A DNA stretch of 64,000 nucleotides from Pseudaminobacter salicylatoxidans (GTDB lineage Bacteria > Pseudomonadota > Alphaproteobacteria > Rhizobiales > Rhizobiaceae): positions 246,497 to 310,496 of the forward strand of contig NZ_QGGG01000005.1 in the NCBI RefSeq assembly GCF_003148475.1, in the 5' to 3' direction. The translations under genes were made by a program, and so were the position numbers. The stretch's first letter is position 1, and each line of letters opens with the position of its first letter. Under the pieces are notes generated by a model. The model did not search any database, was not told the DNA's origin, and was given only the letters and a program-made list of their open reading frames with translations. Shown one piece after another: positions 46,430 through 55,106 of the stretch.

Positions 46430-46670
46430 TCATGAGCATCTCGTCCCGGCGAATTCGAACGTCACCTTCAATGGGCTCGCAAAGATGCAAAAGTGAAACG
46501 CTCCTGCCGGGCGCGCCCTACACCTATATCGTGACGAAGGACTTCCTGCTTGCCTTCGGCCTCGATATGCTGCGGGACCTGTCCAATTTCGAGATGCTGA
46601 GGATGCCGGACTGCTCAGCAAGGAGAAATACTGACAGGGATATTTTGACAATTGGCGTTTGTTGCTTATG
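46430..46670 (+). pseudogene. scpB: Remnant of segregation protein gene scpB (C-terminal part)
   Basis: The frame reads LLPGAPYTYIVTKDFLLAFG then LDMLRDLSNFEML, which resembles the second winged-helix end of ScpB. One base is then missing: in the neighbouring frame the expected ending EDAGLLSKEKY and a stop follow (46597-46630). The N-terminal half is absent. An intact scpB must lie elsewhere if the SMC system works. The surrounding 46245-46815 holds no other gene, but a perfect palindrome CCAATTG-T-CAATTGG is at 46311-46325. Confidence 0.5.
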
Positions 46671-46815
46671 GCGACTCTGACGGGTCTGAGGAAGGGTTCT
46701 GAAAACCTCAGATTTTGGAGGCGTGTCCGTGCCAGGTGCGTGATCTACCTGCCAATGTGGTTCCGCTTTCGTTGCTGCGCTGACGATGATGGGAACGGAA
46801 CCGTGTGCCCGGTTG

Positions 46816-47760
46816 CTACCGTTCGTTTCCAGAGTGATGCAAACGTTCGCGCCAGTATTCGGTGCCTTCCTGGATATGGTTGAGCAGAACGTCGGCAGCC
46901 CAATGGTTTTTTTCCACATCGTACTGGATGACGCGGCTGCCGGCTTCGGCGAAGGTGCCGAGGCGGTTGTGGTAGAGTTTTGCTAGCTTCGGATAGCCCA
47001 TCGGCTCCGCCATGGCAGCGATGGCAAGGAACACCTTCAGCTCTTCGATCTCGCCGCCGTGTTCAGTGCGCCGCTCGTAGAGGTCGACGTAGAGGTCGGG
47101 GTGGAAATTGGTGAAGACACCGGAGAACCCCTTCGATCCGGCGCGCATCGCGTCGAATGCGATAGCGGCATTGGCATTGATGACCGCCAACGGCGACCCT
47201 TGCGCCAGTTCAACACGGCGCTGGACGGTCGCAAGATCGCAAGACACGTCCTTCAGCACGACGAACCGGCCGCTGTCGCGGCAGAGTTTGAACTCGTCGT
47301 CGCTGAGTAGACGGCGGTAGGGGGCGGGGCACTCATAGAGGCCCAGCGGCATGTCGGAGGGAAGCGCCGCTATCAACGCGTCAAAATGCGCGCGGAACGC
47401 TTCCGTGCCCTTGTTTTCGGGATCGAGCCGGTTGGTCACCAGCACCAGCGCGTCGACGCCCGTGTCGGCGACGGCTTTCAACTCGGCGATCTGGTCGTCG
47501 AGCTCGGTGCTGATATGCCCGGAGGAGATCACCGGTAGCTTGCGGCCTGCGAGTTCGACGACGCGCTTTGACAAGGCGACGCGCTCATCCAGCGTCAGGC
47601 ATTGCATCTCGCTTGACTGGCACACCGCAAACAAGACATCCGAGCGATGCTCGATATACCAGTCGACAAGGTTTTCCAGACCTTCCCAATCGATCGCCCC
47701 ACCATTGTCCATGGGGGTCAACATGACCGGTACAATACCTTCAACCGCTCTGCGCATCAT
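46816..47760 (-). CDS. DHDPS/NAL-family (DapA-like) lyase
   Basis: 314 residues, TIM-barrel class I aldolase fold. The Schiff-base Lys is in FVVLKDVSCD near residue 157 and the catalytic Tyr in GLYECPAPYRR. The usual GTTGE loop is replaced by CQSSEMQCLT, so the substrate is probably not aspartate semialdehyde; a 2-keto acid retro-aldol or dehydration is more likely. It is divergent from the propeller-protein gene, 89 bases apart, with a shared operator-like site between. Start at 47760; the second ATG three bases on is equivalent. Confidence 0.85.
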   Translation of the reverse strand: MMRRAVEGIVPVMLTPMDNGGAIDWEGLENLVDWYIEHRSDVLFAVCQSSEMQCLTLDERVALSKRVVELAGRKLPVISSGHISTELDDQIAELKAVADTGVDALVLVTNRLDPENKGTEAFRAHFDALIAALPSDMPLGLYECPAPYRRLLSDDEFKLCRDSGRFVVLKDVSCDLATVQRRVELAQGSPLAVINANAAIAFDAMRAGSKGFSGVFTNFHPDLYVDLYERRTEHGGEIEELKVFLAIAAMAEPMGYPKLAKLYHNRLGTFAEAGSRVIQYDVEKNHWAADVLLNHIQEGTEYWRERLHHSGNER

Positions 47761-47799
47761 TCCACCCGTTGCCTTTCGTCCAGCCAAAATTTATATACA

Positions 47800-47823
47800 A
47801 TTCCACTTCAGAATAGCATTCCA
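47800..47823. promoter_or_regulatory. Candidate IclR-regulator operator (copy 1)
   Basis: The 24-bp sequence starts ATTCCACTTCAG and ends AATAGCATTCCA. It agrees at 20 of 24 positions with the site before the IclR gene (56723-56746). It lies in the 89-bp divergent region between the DapA-like and propeller genes. Confidence 0.65.
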
Positions 47824-47849
47824 AAATGATCGTGAACAGGGAGGATGGC

Positions 47850-49820
47850 GTGTCAAAAGTTCTGCGGTGGGAAGACGACGCTCATGTGTGGTCCGGACCG
47901 GATTATGGTGACGAAAACATTCGCTATCACCCTTCCGTCAAATCTGCGGCGGTGGCGGGCAGGATCATCACCTGTGTCGATGTGGTCGATTGGGATGGCG
48001 ATGGCGGGCGCGATCTGCTGTTGTCGAGTTGGGACGCCTGCTATGATGGACGCGTGCTCCTGCGTCAGCAGATCGGCGTCAATGCGGACGGAACGCCGAT
48101 CCTTGGCAAGGAAGAACTCATCGAAGGCGTGCGCGGATATGTGACCGCGGTGCCGGATGGCGACGTGTTCCATCTCGTGTCGGCCTCGCGCATGCGCAAG
48201 CAGATCTATCTCTATCCTAATATCGGCACCAAGGGCGCGCCTGAATTCGGTGCGCCGGTGGCGCTCGATCTCGATGCCGACTGGGTCAAGGGCAACGAGT
48301 TCTACCATATGGCGCGCTTCGTCGATATTGACGGCGACGGCGAGAAGGAACTCGTCGTCGGCAGCGACCACTGGGACGATTATTGGCCGAACGGCCTGGA
48401 GTGGAACGATTTCGGCTATCGCGGCTATGACGCGGCAGATCGCTGGCTCGGCGGACCGCTGCGCGCCTATCTCTATGTGTTCAAGAATAAGGGCAGCCTG
48501 GCCGCGCCAGTGCTGGAAAAAGGCTATGCGCTGAAGGCGGGCGATACACCGCTTGAGGTCTATGGCCAACTCGGCCCGGCCTTCGGCAAGTTCGATGACG
48601 GCGCGCCGTTGGTCGTGGCGGGCGAGTTCTGGAACATCCTGCATGTTGCGCGCCAGCGCGACGATGGCCATTTCGAGCCGCTGCGCCTTATTCGTGACCG
48701 CAACGACGATGCGCTGGAGCTGGACCAGTGCATCCATCTGCCGTGCGTGGTGGACTGGGATGGCGATGGCAAGCTCGACATTCTCGTCGGGGCTGAAGAC
48801 GGCTATGTCACGTTCCTGCGCAATGTCGGCACCGGCAGCGACGGCTTGCCGAGATTCGAGAAGGTCGGTCGCGTCGAGACCACGCAGCCGCTGATCCACG
48901 CCGGTGTGCTGCCGTCGCCGGCCGCGCATGACTTTACCGGCAATGGTCTGCCCGACCTTGTGGTTGGGAACAGCACTGGCGAATTGCTGTTTTACGAGAA
49001 TATGGGACCGGCCGGAAACCCGTCTCTCGGGCTGGAGCACTTCATTGAAGCCGACAGCAAGCCGGTCCGTATCGCGGCGGGTCCGACCGGTTCGATCCAG
49101 GGACCGTCGGAAAAGATGTTCGGCTATTCCTGCCCGACGGTGGCCGACTGGGATGGCGACGGCAAGGCCGACATCCTGTTCAGCGACGTGCATGGCTACC
49201 ATCGCTTCCTGCGCAATCTTGGTGGGGAGGGCGTGCCGCGCTTTGCTGAAGAGCAATTGCTGATCTATGGCGGCAAGCCGCTCAAGACGGTGTGGCGCGT
49301 GCGTCCGGCCGTGGTTGATTGGCAGAACAATGGCCAGTTGCATTATCTCGCGCTGGACGAGGAGGCACGGCTGTCCGACTATCGCCGGGCGTCGGACACC
49401 GAACTGGTCGACAAGCGCTTCCTGCGCTGGGAGGATGGCGAGATCATCACCTTCACCGAAGATGTCGGCGGCGGGCGCGGGCGCGCAAAATTGTGCATCT
49501 GCGACTGGGAAGGGCAGGGCCGGCATGACCTGATCGTTGGCGTCAATGCGCGCGCCACGGTGCCCCCCAAGCCCGGCAATGCGCCGCGCCACACCACCAA
49601 GCAGGCGGCGATCTTCTATTGCCGCAATGTCGGAACGCCCGACAATCCGGTATTTGCAGCACCGATCCAGATGAAGCATCGCGGCGAATATATCGCGATG
49701 GCGATGCATGTCGCCTCGCCCGAGGCGGTGGACTGGCGCGGCACGGGCAGCCTTGACCTGGTCGTTGGCGTCGAAGACGGCACGCTGGTCTGCCTCAAGC
49801 GGGAAGATCTGTCGTGGTAG
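47850..49820 (+). CDS. FG-GAP/VCBS-type beta-propeller protein without signal peptide
   Basis: 656 residues. About eight propeller-like repeats each end in a DxDGDG-type turn followed by a hydrophobic strand: VVDWDGDGGRDLLLS (~47), VDIDGDGEKELVVGSD (~160), VVDWDGDGKLDILVGAEDG (~305), HDFTGNGLPDLVVGN, VADWDGDGKADILFSD (~435), and degenerate ones DWQNNGQLHYLAL, DWEGQGRHDLIVG and DWRGTGSLDLVVGVEDG at the end. Four keep the full calcium-binding pattern. Such proteins are normally exported, but no signal peptide is seen with the GTG start at 47850 (GGAGG six bases before) or the ATG at 47826. Its end overlaps the next gene by seven bases, so it is coupled to a dehydrogenase. Confidence 0.82.
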   Translation: MSKVLRWEDDAHVWSGPDYGDENIRYHPSVKSAAVAGRIITCVDVVDWDGDGGRDLLLSSWDACYDGRVLLRQQIGVNADGTPILGKEELIEGVRGYVTAVPDGDVFHLVSASRMRKQIYLYPNIGTKGAPEFGAPVALDLDADWVKGNEFYHMARFVDIDGDGEKELVVGSDHWDDYWPNGLEWNDFGYRGYDAADRWLGGPLRAYLYVFKNKGSLAAPVLEKGYALKAGDTPLEVYGQLGPAFGKFDDGAPLVVAGEFWNILHVARQRDDGHFEPLRLIRDRNDDALELDQCIHLPCVVDWDGDGKLDILVGAEDGYVTFLRNVGTGSDGLPRFEKVGRVETTQPLIHAGVLPSPAAHDFTGNGLPDLVVGNSTGELLFYENMGPAGNPSLGLEHFIEADSKPVRIAAGPTGSIQGPSEKMFGYSCPTVADWDGDGKADILFSDVHGYHRFLRNLGGEGVPRFAEEQLLIYGGKPLKTVWRVRPAVVDWQNNGQLHYLALDEEARLSDYRRASDTELVDKRFLRWEDGEIITFTEDVGGGRGRAKLCICDWEGQGRHDLIVGVNARATVPPKPGNAPRHTTKQAAIFYCRNVGTPDNPVFAAPIQMKHRGEYIAMAMHVASPEAVDWRGTGSLDLVVGVEDGTLVCLKREDLSW

Positions 49821-50620
49821 GTGTGCGGGTCGATGGCACGACGCGGCTGATGGGGATCATCGGCGATCCCATCAGCCAGGCCAAGACACCACAGGCGATC
49901 AATCCGATCTTCGCGGCGAAAGCCGCGGATATCGTGTGTGTGCCGCTGCATGTCCCGACCGACGATCTTGGAACAGTGTGGGCAGGGCTAAAAGCCATGC
50001 CCAACTTGATTGGCTTTGGCGTGACCCTGCCGCACAAGCAGATGGTGCCGCAGCTTTGCGACAGTCTCGATCCGCTCGCCGAGCGGATCGGGGCGGTCAA
50101 TGTCGTGCGACGGGAACAGGATGGCAGCTTTCGCGGCTATCAGTTTGACGGGCAGGGGTTCGTTCGCGGATTGACGGCGCAAGGCGTTGTCTTGCAGGGG
50201 CGCGATGCGCTGATGATCGGCGCGGGCGGTGCCGCGGTGGCGATTGCCTTTGCATTGCAGCAGGCTGGCGTTGCGCGGCTTGTGGTGGCCAACCGCACCT
50301 TTGAGAAGGCCGAGGCATTGGCCCGTGCGGTCAATGAGGCGACGGGGACGGCGTTTGCAGCGGCAGGTGCACCGACGCCGGCGCCGCGCCAGCTGCTCAT
50401 CAACGCAACATCGCTGGGGCTGAACGACACGGACCCGCTACCGCTGGACGTGTCAACGCTTCAGGCCGGCATGACTGTAGCTGAAGTGATCGCCAAGCCG
50501 GAGATCACGGCGCTGTTGCGCGCCGCCGAACAACGCGGCGCGGCGATTCATTCCGGCATCCATATGATTACCGGTCAGGTCAGCCTGATCGCCGATCACA
50601 TGATCGAGGCGCTGGGTTAA
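49814..50620 (+). CDS. Shikimate-dehydrogenase-like protein, first paralogue
   Basis: 268 residues, AroE fold. Catalytic Lys in GFGVTLPHKQ and Asp in YQFDGQGF are kept, with the nucleotide loop MIGAGGAAVAIAFAL near residue 135 and INATSLGL. The shikimate carboxylate-binding SxS motif (usually HSLSPxxHN) is replaced by SQAKTPQAIN, so the substrate should differ. NAD(P)-dependent oxidation of a cyclic polyol acid is the best guess. GTG start overlaps the propeller gene's stop. Confidence 0.85.
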   Translation: MVGVRVDGTTRLMGIIGDPISQAKTPQAINPIFAAKAADIVCVPLHVPTDDLGTVWAGLKAMPNLIGFGVTLPHKQMVPQLCDSLDPLAERIGAVNVVRREQDGSFRGYQFDGQGFVRGLTAQGVVLQGRDALMIGAGGAAVAIAFALQQAGVARLVVANRTFEKAEALARAVNEATGTAFAAAGAPTPAPRQLLINATSLGLNDTDPLPLDVSTLQAGMTVAEVIAKPEITALLRAAEQRGAAIHSGIHMITGQVSLIADHMIEALG

Positions 50621-50638
50621 ACGGAATTGCCGCTGGTT

Positions 50639-51466
50639 TCAGGCCAGCGGCGTTCCTGCCGGACGCCCGGCGGCAAAGCCGGCAATCAGGGCGATTTGCG
50701 CCGACAGCATGTCGTTGCCATCTGAGGTTGCGCAGCCGATGGCGCGGGCGGCGCGCAGCAAGGGTGTGTCGCCGGCAAGCGCGGCAATATCGGCCACCAG
50801 CATCGAGGAAACGAGGCGTTCAGGCGCAAACGGGAATGTCGCCGTGCCCTTGATGCCAATCGGCGAGGCGTTGAGGATCACGTCGAAATCGCTCTGGGAC
50901 AGATCGGCTTCGACCGCCAGATCGCGCTGAGCGGCGGCATTGACGATCTCGATGGTTGCAGCAATGGATGCAGGGTCGAGATCGAGCAGCGCCAGTTGCG
51001 CCAGTCCTTCCGATGCCAGCGCATGGGCGATGGCGCGTCCGGCCCCACCTGCGCCGACCATCAGCAATTTTGCACCTTTTAGGCGGCTCCTGTTGTCGCC
51101 CAACCCGGCGACGAAACCGTCGCCGTCGAATAACGCGCCATGCAGCTTGCCATCGGCCGCGCGCTGGATCGAGTTGACCGCGCCGACTGCTTGCGCCGTT
51201 GGTGTCAGCGTGTCGCATAGGTGTGCCGCGGCGATTTTGTGCGGGACGGTGACGCCGATCCCGGCTGTGCTCGACATCGCGGAAAATGTCGCCCAAGCCT
51301 GTGCGAAAAGGCTGGCGGGAATATGGAACGGCACTGCGACGATGTTTTCGCCGGCGTTGGCAAACAGCGGATTGATGAGGCGCGGGGTCTGGACCTGCGC
51401 CACCGGGTCGCCGAAGACCGCATAGGTGCGGGTGTCACCGTTCAGGTTCGGAATCGTTTCGGTCAT
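50639..51466 (-). CDS. Shikimate-dehydrogenase-like protein, second paralogue
   Basis: 275 residues. Same design as the neighbour: Lys in GVTVPHKIAA, Asp in ALFDGDGFVAGL, nucleotide loop LMVGAGGAGRAIAHAL, and again a changed substrate loop (AQVQTPRLINPLF) in place of the SxS motif. It ends 18 bases from the other paralogue, tail to tail, and its start overlaps the stop of the TIM-barrel gene by four bases. Start at MTETIPNL is preferred over one 11 codons earlier because of that coupling. Confidence 0.85.
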   Translation of the reverse strand: MTETIPNLNGDTRTYAVFGDPVAQVQTPRLINPLFANAGENIVAVPFHIPASLFAQAWATFSAMSSTAGIGVTVPHKIAAAHLCDTLTPTAQAVGAVNSIQRAADGKLHGALFDGDGFVAGLGDNRSRLKGAKLLMVGAGGAGRAIAHALASEGLAQLALLDLDPASIAATIEIVNAAAQRDLAVEADLSQSDFDVILNASPIGIKGTATFPFAPERLVSSMLVADIAALAGDTPLLRAARAIGCATSDGNDMLSAQIALIAGFAAGRPAGTPLA

Positions 51467-52278
51467 GGTGTTACCAGATCGGGAAATATCTGCTCGCAAC
51501 GCTGGACAACCGTGTCTAGCACGAAGGCCGGGTCGCGCGCGGCCCAGTCGTCGGAGAAGATTTCGACCTCGACCGGCCCGTTGAAGCCGGTGGCCCGGAC
51601 CAGCCCGTCGATATAGGGCAGGTCGATGATGCCATCGCCCATCATGCCGCGGTCGCGCAGCAGATGGCGTGTCGGCACCAGCCAGTCATTGACGTGGAAG
51701 CCGAGGATGCGCCCGGCTTTTCCGGCGCGCGCGACTTCCTCTTCCAGGCGCTCGTCCCACCAGACATGGTGGACGTCGATGACAATGCCGATGCCATCGC
51801 CCAGCGCATCGCAGATCGCATTGGCGTGCGACAGGCTGGCAAGCGTTGTCCGGTCGCCGACCAGCATCGGGTGCAGCGGCTCCAGCGCCAGCTTCACGCC
51901 GGTCTGCCGTGCCTGATCGAGCAGGCCGCCGATGATGTCCTCGTGCCGGCGCCGCGCTGCCTTGAGATCATGCTCGCCGTCGACCAGACCGCCGGTGAAC
52001 ACCAGCACATGATCGGCCCCGAAGCGGGCGGCCTGCTCCAGCTGCGCCGGTGCCTTGTCGAGGTCGGGGGCAACAAATGGGCCGATGCGATTATAGCCGT
52101 AAACCGTCATGCCGGCCTGTTGCAGCGCGGCTTGCGCGGCGGCTTCGCCGACCTTGTCGATCTCGTCGCCCCAGATCGAGACAGCGCGCAGATTGCGCTG
52201 AGCGCACAAATCGATGAAGGCCAGCATATCTGCCTTCTCACGCACGGTGGCGTGGTTGATCGCGATGTCACGGGTCAT
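51463..52278 (-). CDS. Sugar phosphate isomerase/epimerase-like TIM barrel (AP_endonuc_2)
   Basis: 271 residues. The metal-binding residues of the xylose-isomerase-like superfamily are visible: Glu in KLALEPLHPM, Asp/His in IGIVIDVHHVWWDE, His in LGFHVNDW and the last Glu in PVEVEIFSDDW. Related enzymes include inosose isomerases and 3-dehydroshikimate dehydratases. Beside two shikimate-dehydrogenase-like genes the second type of role is attractive, but it is inference. Nine-base gap from the ABC ATPase gene. Confidence 0.83.
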   Translation of the reverse strand: MTRDIAINHATVREKADMLAFIDLCAQRNLRAVSIWGDEIDKVGEAAAQAALQQAGMTVYGYNRIGPFVAPDLDKAPAQLEQAARFGADHVLVFTGGLVDGEHDLKAARRRHEDIIGGLLDQARQTGVKLALEPLHPMLVGDRTTLASLSHANAICDALGDGIGIVIDVHHVWWDERLEEEVARAGKAGRILGFHVNDWLVPTRHLLRDRGMMGDGIIDLPYIDGLVRATGFNGPVEVEIFSDDWAARDPAFVLDTVVQRCEQIFPDLVTP

Positions 52279-52286
52279 GGAGGTCC

Positions 52287-53114
52287 CTAGAATTTGTAGA
52301 CGCCGAGCTTCGCGAAAATCTTGTAGATGCGCTCTGCATAGGCCGAAAACTCGGGATATTCGCCAAGATGGGCCGGGCGCGGGCGCGGCAGGTCGATCTT
52401 GATTTCCTCGACGATCCGGCCCGGATTGTTCGACATCACCAACACGCGGTCGGACAGGCCGACGGCCTCTTCGATGGAGTGGGTGATAAACAGAACCGTC
52501 TTGCGGGTTTCCAGCCACAGCATTTCGAGGTCGTGGCGGATCTGGGTGCGGGTGATGGCGTCGAGTGCGCCGAATGGCTCGTCCATCAACAGCATCGACG
52601 GATCGTGAACCAGCGCGCGGGCGATGGAGACACGCTGGCGCATGCCGCCTGACAGCTGACGCGGATAGCGGTCCTTGGCATGGCTCAGGCCCAGCCGGTC
52701 GAACAGCATGTCGGCACGCGCACGGGTTTGCGCCTTGTCGAGGCCGCGAATTTCCTGCTGCAGCATGACATTGTTCATGGCGGTGCGGAAATCGAGCAGC
52801 AGATGGTCCTGAAACACAATGCCGACTTCGGAAAGCGGCTTCGTCAGCACCTTTCCGTCCACTTTGATGGTGCCGGTGGTGCAGGGTTCAAGGCCGGAGG
52901 CCATCAACAATGTCGTGCTCTTGCCGCAGCCTGACGGGCCGATCAGGCTGACAAACTCGCCGGGCTTGATGTCGAGGTCGATCGGGCCGAGGGCGTGAAA
53001 AGCCGTATCGCCGGAGCCATAGACCTTAGTCATATTGGTGGCCACGATCGAGGCCCCAGCATGGGAGGTGTGGCCACTCGACAGGGCGCTGGTGGGCGTT
53101 GCGTTTTCAGTCAT
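52287..53114 (-). CDS. ABC transporter ATP-binding protein (nitrate/sulfonate/NMT1 type)
   Basis: 275 residues. Walker A GPSGCGKSTTLLMASGL near residue 58, Q-loop VFQDHLLLDFRTAMNNVML, signature LSGGMRQRVSIARAL, Walker B MLLMDEPFGALDA, and switch His in FITHSIEEAVGLSDRVLVM. C-terminus has the SsuB/TauB-like IKIDLPRPRP. It serves the two permeases and the binding protein that are coded upstream on the same strand. Confidence 0.9.
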   Translation of the reverse strand: MTENATPTSALSSGHTSHAGASIVATNMTKVYGSGDTAFHALGPIDLDIKPGEFVSLIGPSGCGKSTTLLMASGLEPCTTGTIKVDGKVLTKPLSEVGIVFQDHLLLDFRTAMNNVMLQQEIRGLDKAQTRARADMLFDRLGLSHAKDRYPRQLSGGMRQRVSIARALVHDPSMLLMDEPFGALDAITRTQIRHDLEMLWLETRKTVLFITHSIEEAVGLSDRVLVMSNNPGRIVEEIKIDLPRPRPAHLGEYPEFSAYAERIYKIFAKLGVYKF

Positions 53115-53152
53115 GGTCTGTCCTGAAACTTCGAAAGGAACGGGTCATTGGG

Positions 53153-53986
53153 TCAGTAGGCGGTATTTGCCCATGGCATCAGGATCTTGCTGGCAATGCT
53201 CATCAGGCTGTTGAACGCCAGCGCGACGATGGCCGCAGCAATCAGCCCGGCGAACATCAGCGAGACATCCATGTAGGCAGAGGCTTGCAGGATCATGAAG
53301 CCGATGCCGGCATTGGAGGCGATGAATTCGGCGACGATGACGCCTTCGACGGCTTTGACGACACCGATCCGCATGCCGGAAAAGATGTGCGGCATCGCGG
53401 CGGGCAGGCGGAACTTGAAGAAGCTCTGCAATGGCGACGCGCCCATGGTGCGCGAGATGTAGAACAGGCGCGGATCGATCGACTTAAAGCCGGAAATGGC
53501 ATCCACCAGGATCGGAAAGAAGCACATCAGGAACACGATGAGCGCCGCGACCAGCGGACTGATGCCGAACCAGACGATCAGGATCGGCCCGATCACGGTC
53601 TTCGGCATGATGTTGAGAAACACGATGACGGGGTAAAGCCCCCGTTCAAGGGCCGGGACCGACGCGATGGCGAGCGCGAGCGGCACGGCGATCAGCACGC
53701 CCAGCCCAAACCCTTTCAGGATCGTCAGCGAGGTGGCAATGGCGTGGTGACCGATCATCTGCCAGTCGGTGACGAGGCGGTTGAGAAAATCGGACGGTCG
53801 CGGAAACAGCCAGCGCGGCACGTCATAGGCCCATGCAAGAAGCTCCCACAACCCCAGAAGCGCGGCGACCGAGAGAACAGCGATGATGGCCGATCCGACA
53901 AAGGACTGCCGCAACGTGTCGACGCTGTGCCACAGGCTGCGTTGGGGAGAGGCGGCGACCACCTTCGTGAGGGCGTGATCAGGCAT
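53153..53986 (-). CDS. ABC transporter permease (BPD type), first of two
   Basis: 277 residues, about six helices. The EAA loop region reads FYISRTMGASPLQSFFKFRL followed by PAAMPHIFSGMRIG, as in SsuC/TauC-like permeases. In the same strand and order as the ATPase and binding protein. A second, different permease is coded at 55107-55868, so the transporter is probably heterodimeric. Confidence 0.88.
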   Translation of the reverse strand: MPDHALTKVVAASPQRSLWHSVDTLRQSFVGSAIIAVLSVAALLGLWELLAWAYDVPRWLFPRPSDFLNRLVTDWQMIGHHAIATSLTILKGFGLGVLIAVPLALAIASVPALERGLYPVIVFLNIMPKTVIGPILIVWFGISPLVAALIVFLMCFFPILVDAISGFKSIDPRLFYISRTMGASPLQSFFKFRLPAAMPHIFSGMRIGVVKAVEGVIVAEFIASNAGIGFMILQASAYMDVSLMFAGLIAAAIVALAFNSLMSIASKILMPWANTAY

Positions 53987-54063
53987 GACCAGCGTGGATC
54001 CTGTGTTCTGTTCCGGGATGGCTCGCGGGAAGGGTGGTTCCCGCGAGCGCGGATAGCGGTGCC

Positions 54064-55068
54064 TTACTGGCAGGTGACCGGTGTCTGCGGGACGTAGTCG
54101 TTGGTGTAGTAGTCGGTCACCGGACGCTCGGACGGAACGCCCATCGCGGTGGTCATGACGTCGTACATCGTGTCCCATGTCGCGGCATCGGTGACACCGA
54201 TCGTGTCGCCAGCGCCGCCGGGGCAGACCGAATTGAAGCTGTAGACGGCACCCTGCATCAGAGCGTCATGGGTCAGCTGCGTTTCCGGGAACATGTCCTT
54301 CAGCGTATCGACGGCCGCTTTCGGGTCCTTCATCGCTTCCTGCCACCCTTGCGCGGTCGCCTCGATGAAACGACGGAACATATCCGGGTTTTCCTTCAGC
54401 TTGTCGTCGAGCGCGACAAGGCTGAGGCTGGCGAGCGGCACCCCATGATCGTAGAAATACATGTTGTTGGCCTTGTAGCCTTCGGCAGCCAGCGGCACGA
54501 CGACGTTTTCCGGTGTTCGCGCCACCGCCTCGACCTGACCGGAGGTCAGCAGGCCGATGAACGCCGTGTCGGAGGCGTTGATGATTTCGACATCGGATTC
54601 GCTGATACCGTTCGCTTTGAGGAAGACGGGGATCAGTGGCACGGCGGCTGCGCCCGGATTGACGGCAAGGCGCTTGCCGACGAGATCCTTGGGCTCATTG
54701 ATGTTTGCAGTTTCGAGCGACTGGACACCGAACTGGCCCGATTTCCAGATTGTCGAGATGATGCGGATCGGCGCGCCCTGCGCTGCGATGTTGATGGCGG
54801 CAACCGTGTCGGCAAAGCCGAGTTCGACCTGGCCGCTGGCGACCAGCTGCGCGGCGACTGCCGAGCCACGTCCTTCGATCAGCGTCACGTCGAGATTATG
54901 CTTGTCGTAGATGCCAAGCTTTGCGGCCATGACGAAACCGAGATGCGCGGAATCGGCAGTCCAGTTCATCTGCATCGAAATCTTGTCCTGCGCATAGGCG
55001 CTGCCGAACGGCAGAGCGGACACGATTGCGAGCATGGCAAGCGTCTTTTTTGATAGAATCTTTGTCAT
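54064..55068 (-). CDS. ABC substrate-binding protein (NMT1/THI5-like)
   Basis: 334 residues with a signal peptide (LAMLAIVSALPFGSAYA, cut about residue 26). The mature start QDKISMQMNWTADSAHLGF, GSAVAAQLVASGQVELGFAD and LVGKRLAVNPGAAAVPLIP fit the SsuA/THI5 family of sulfonate, nitrate, pyrimidine and aromatic-acid binders. GGAGG precedes the ATG. It sits between the two permease genes. Ligand unknown. Confidence 0.88.
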   Translation of the reverse strand: MTKILSKKTLAMLAIVSALPFGSAYAQDKISMQMNWTADSAHLGFVMAAKLGIYDKHNLDVTLIEGRGSAVAAQLVASGQVELGFADTVAAINIAAQGAPIRIISTIWKSGQFGVQSLETANINEPKDLVGKRLAVNPGAAAVPLIPVFLKANGISESDVEIINASDTAFIGLLTSGQVEAVARTPENVVVPLAAEGYKANNMYFYDHGVPLASLSLVALDDKLKENPDMFRRFIEATAQGWQEAMKDPKAAVDTLKDMFPETQLTHDALMQGAVYSFNSVCPGGAGDTIGVTDAATWDTMYDVMTTAMGVPSERPVTDYYTNDYVPQTPVTCQ

Positions 55069-55106
55069 TCGATTTCCTCCTCGAAAGCAGATTTTGTCGC
55101 CCGGCA

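Noticed and set aside
47853..49709. 618-codon minus-strand frame opposite the propeller gene
   Set aside because: The plus strand carries repeated DxDGDG motifs and a good ribosome site. The antisense frame has none.
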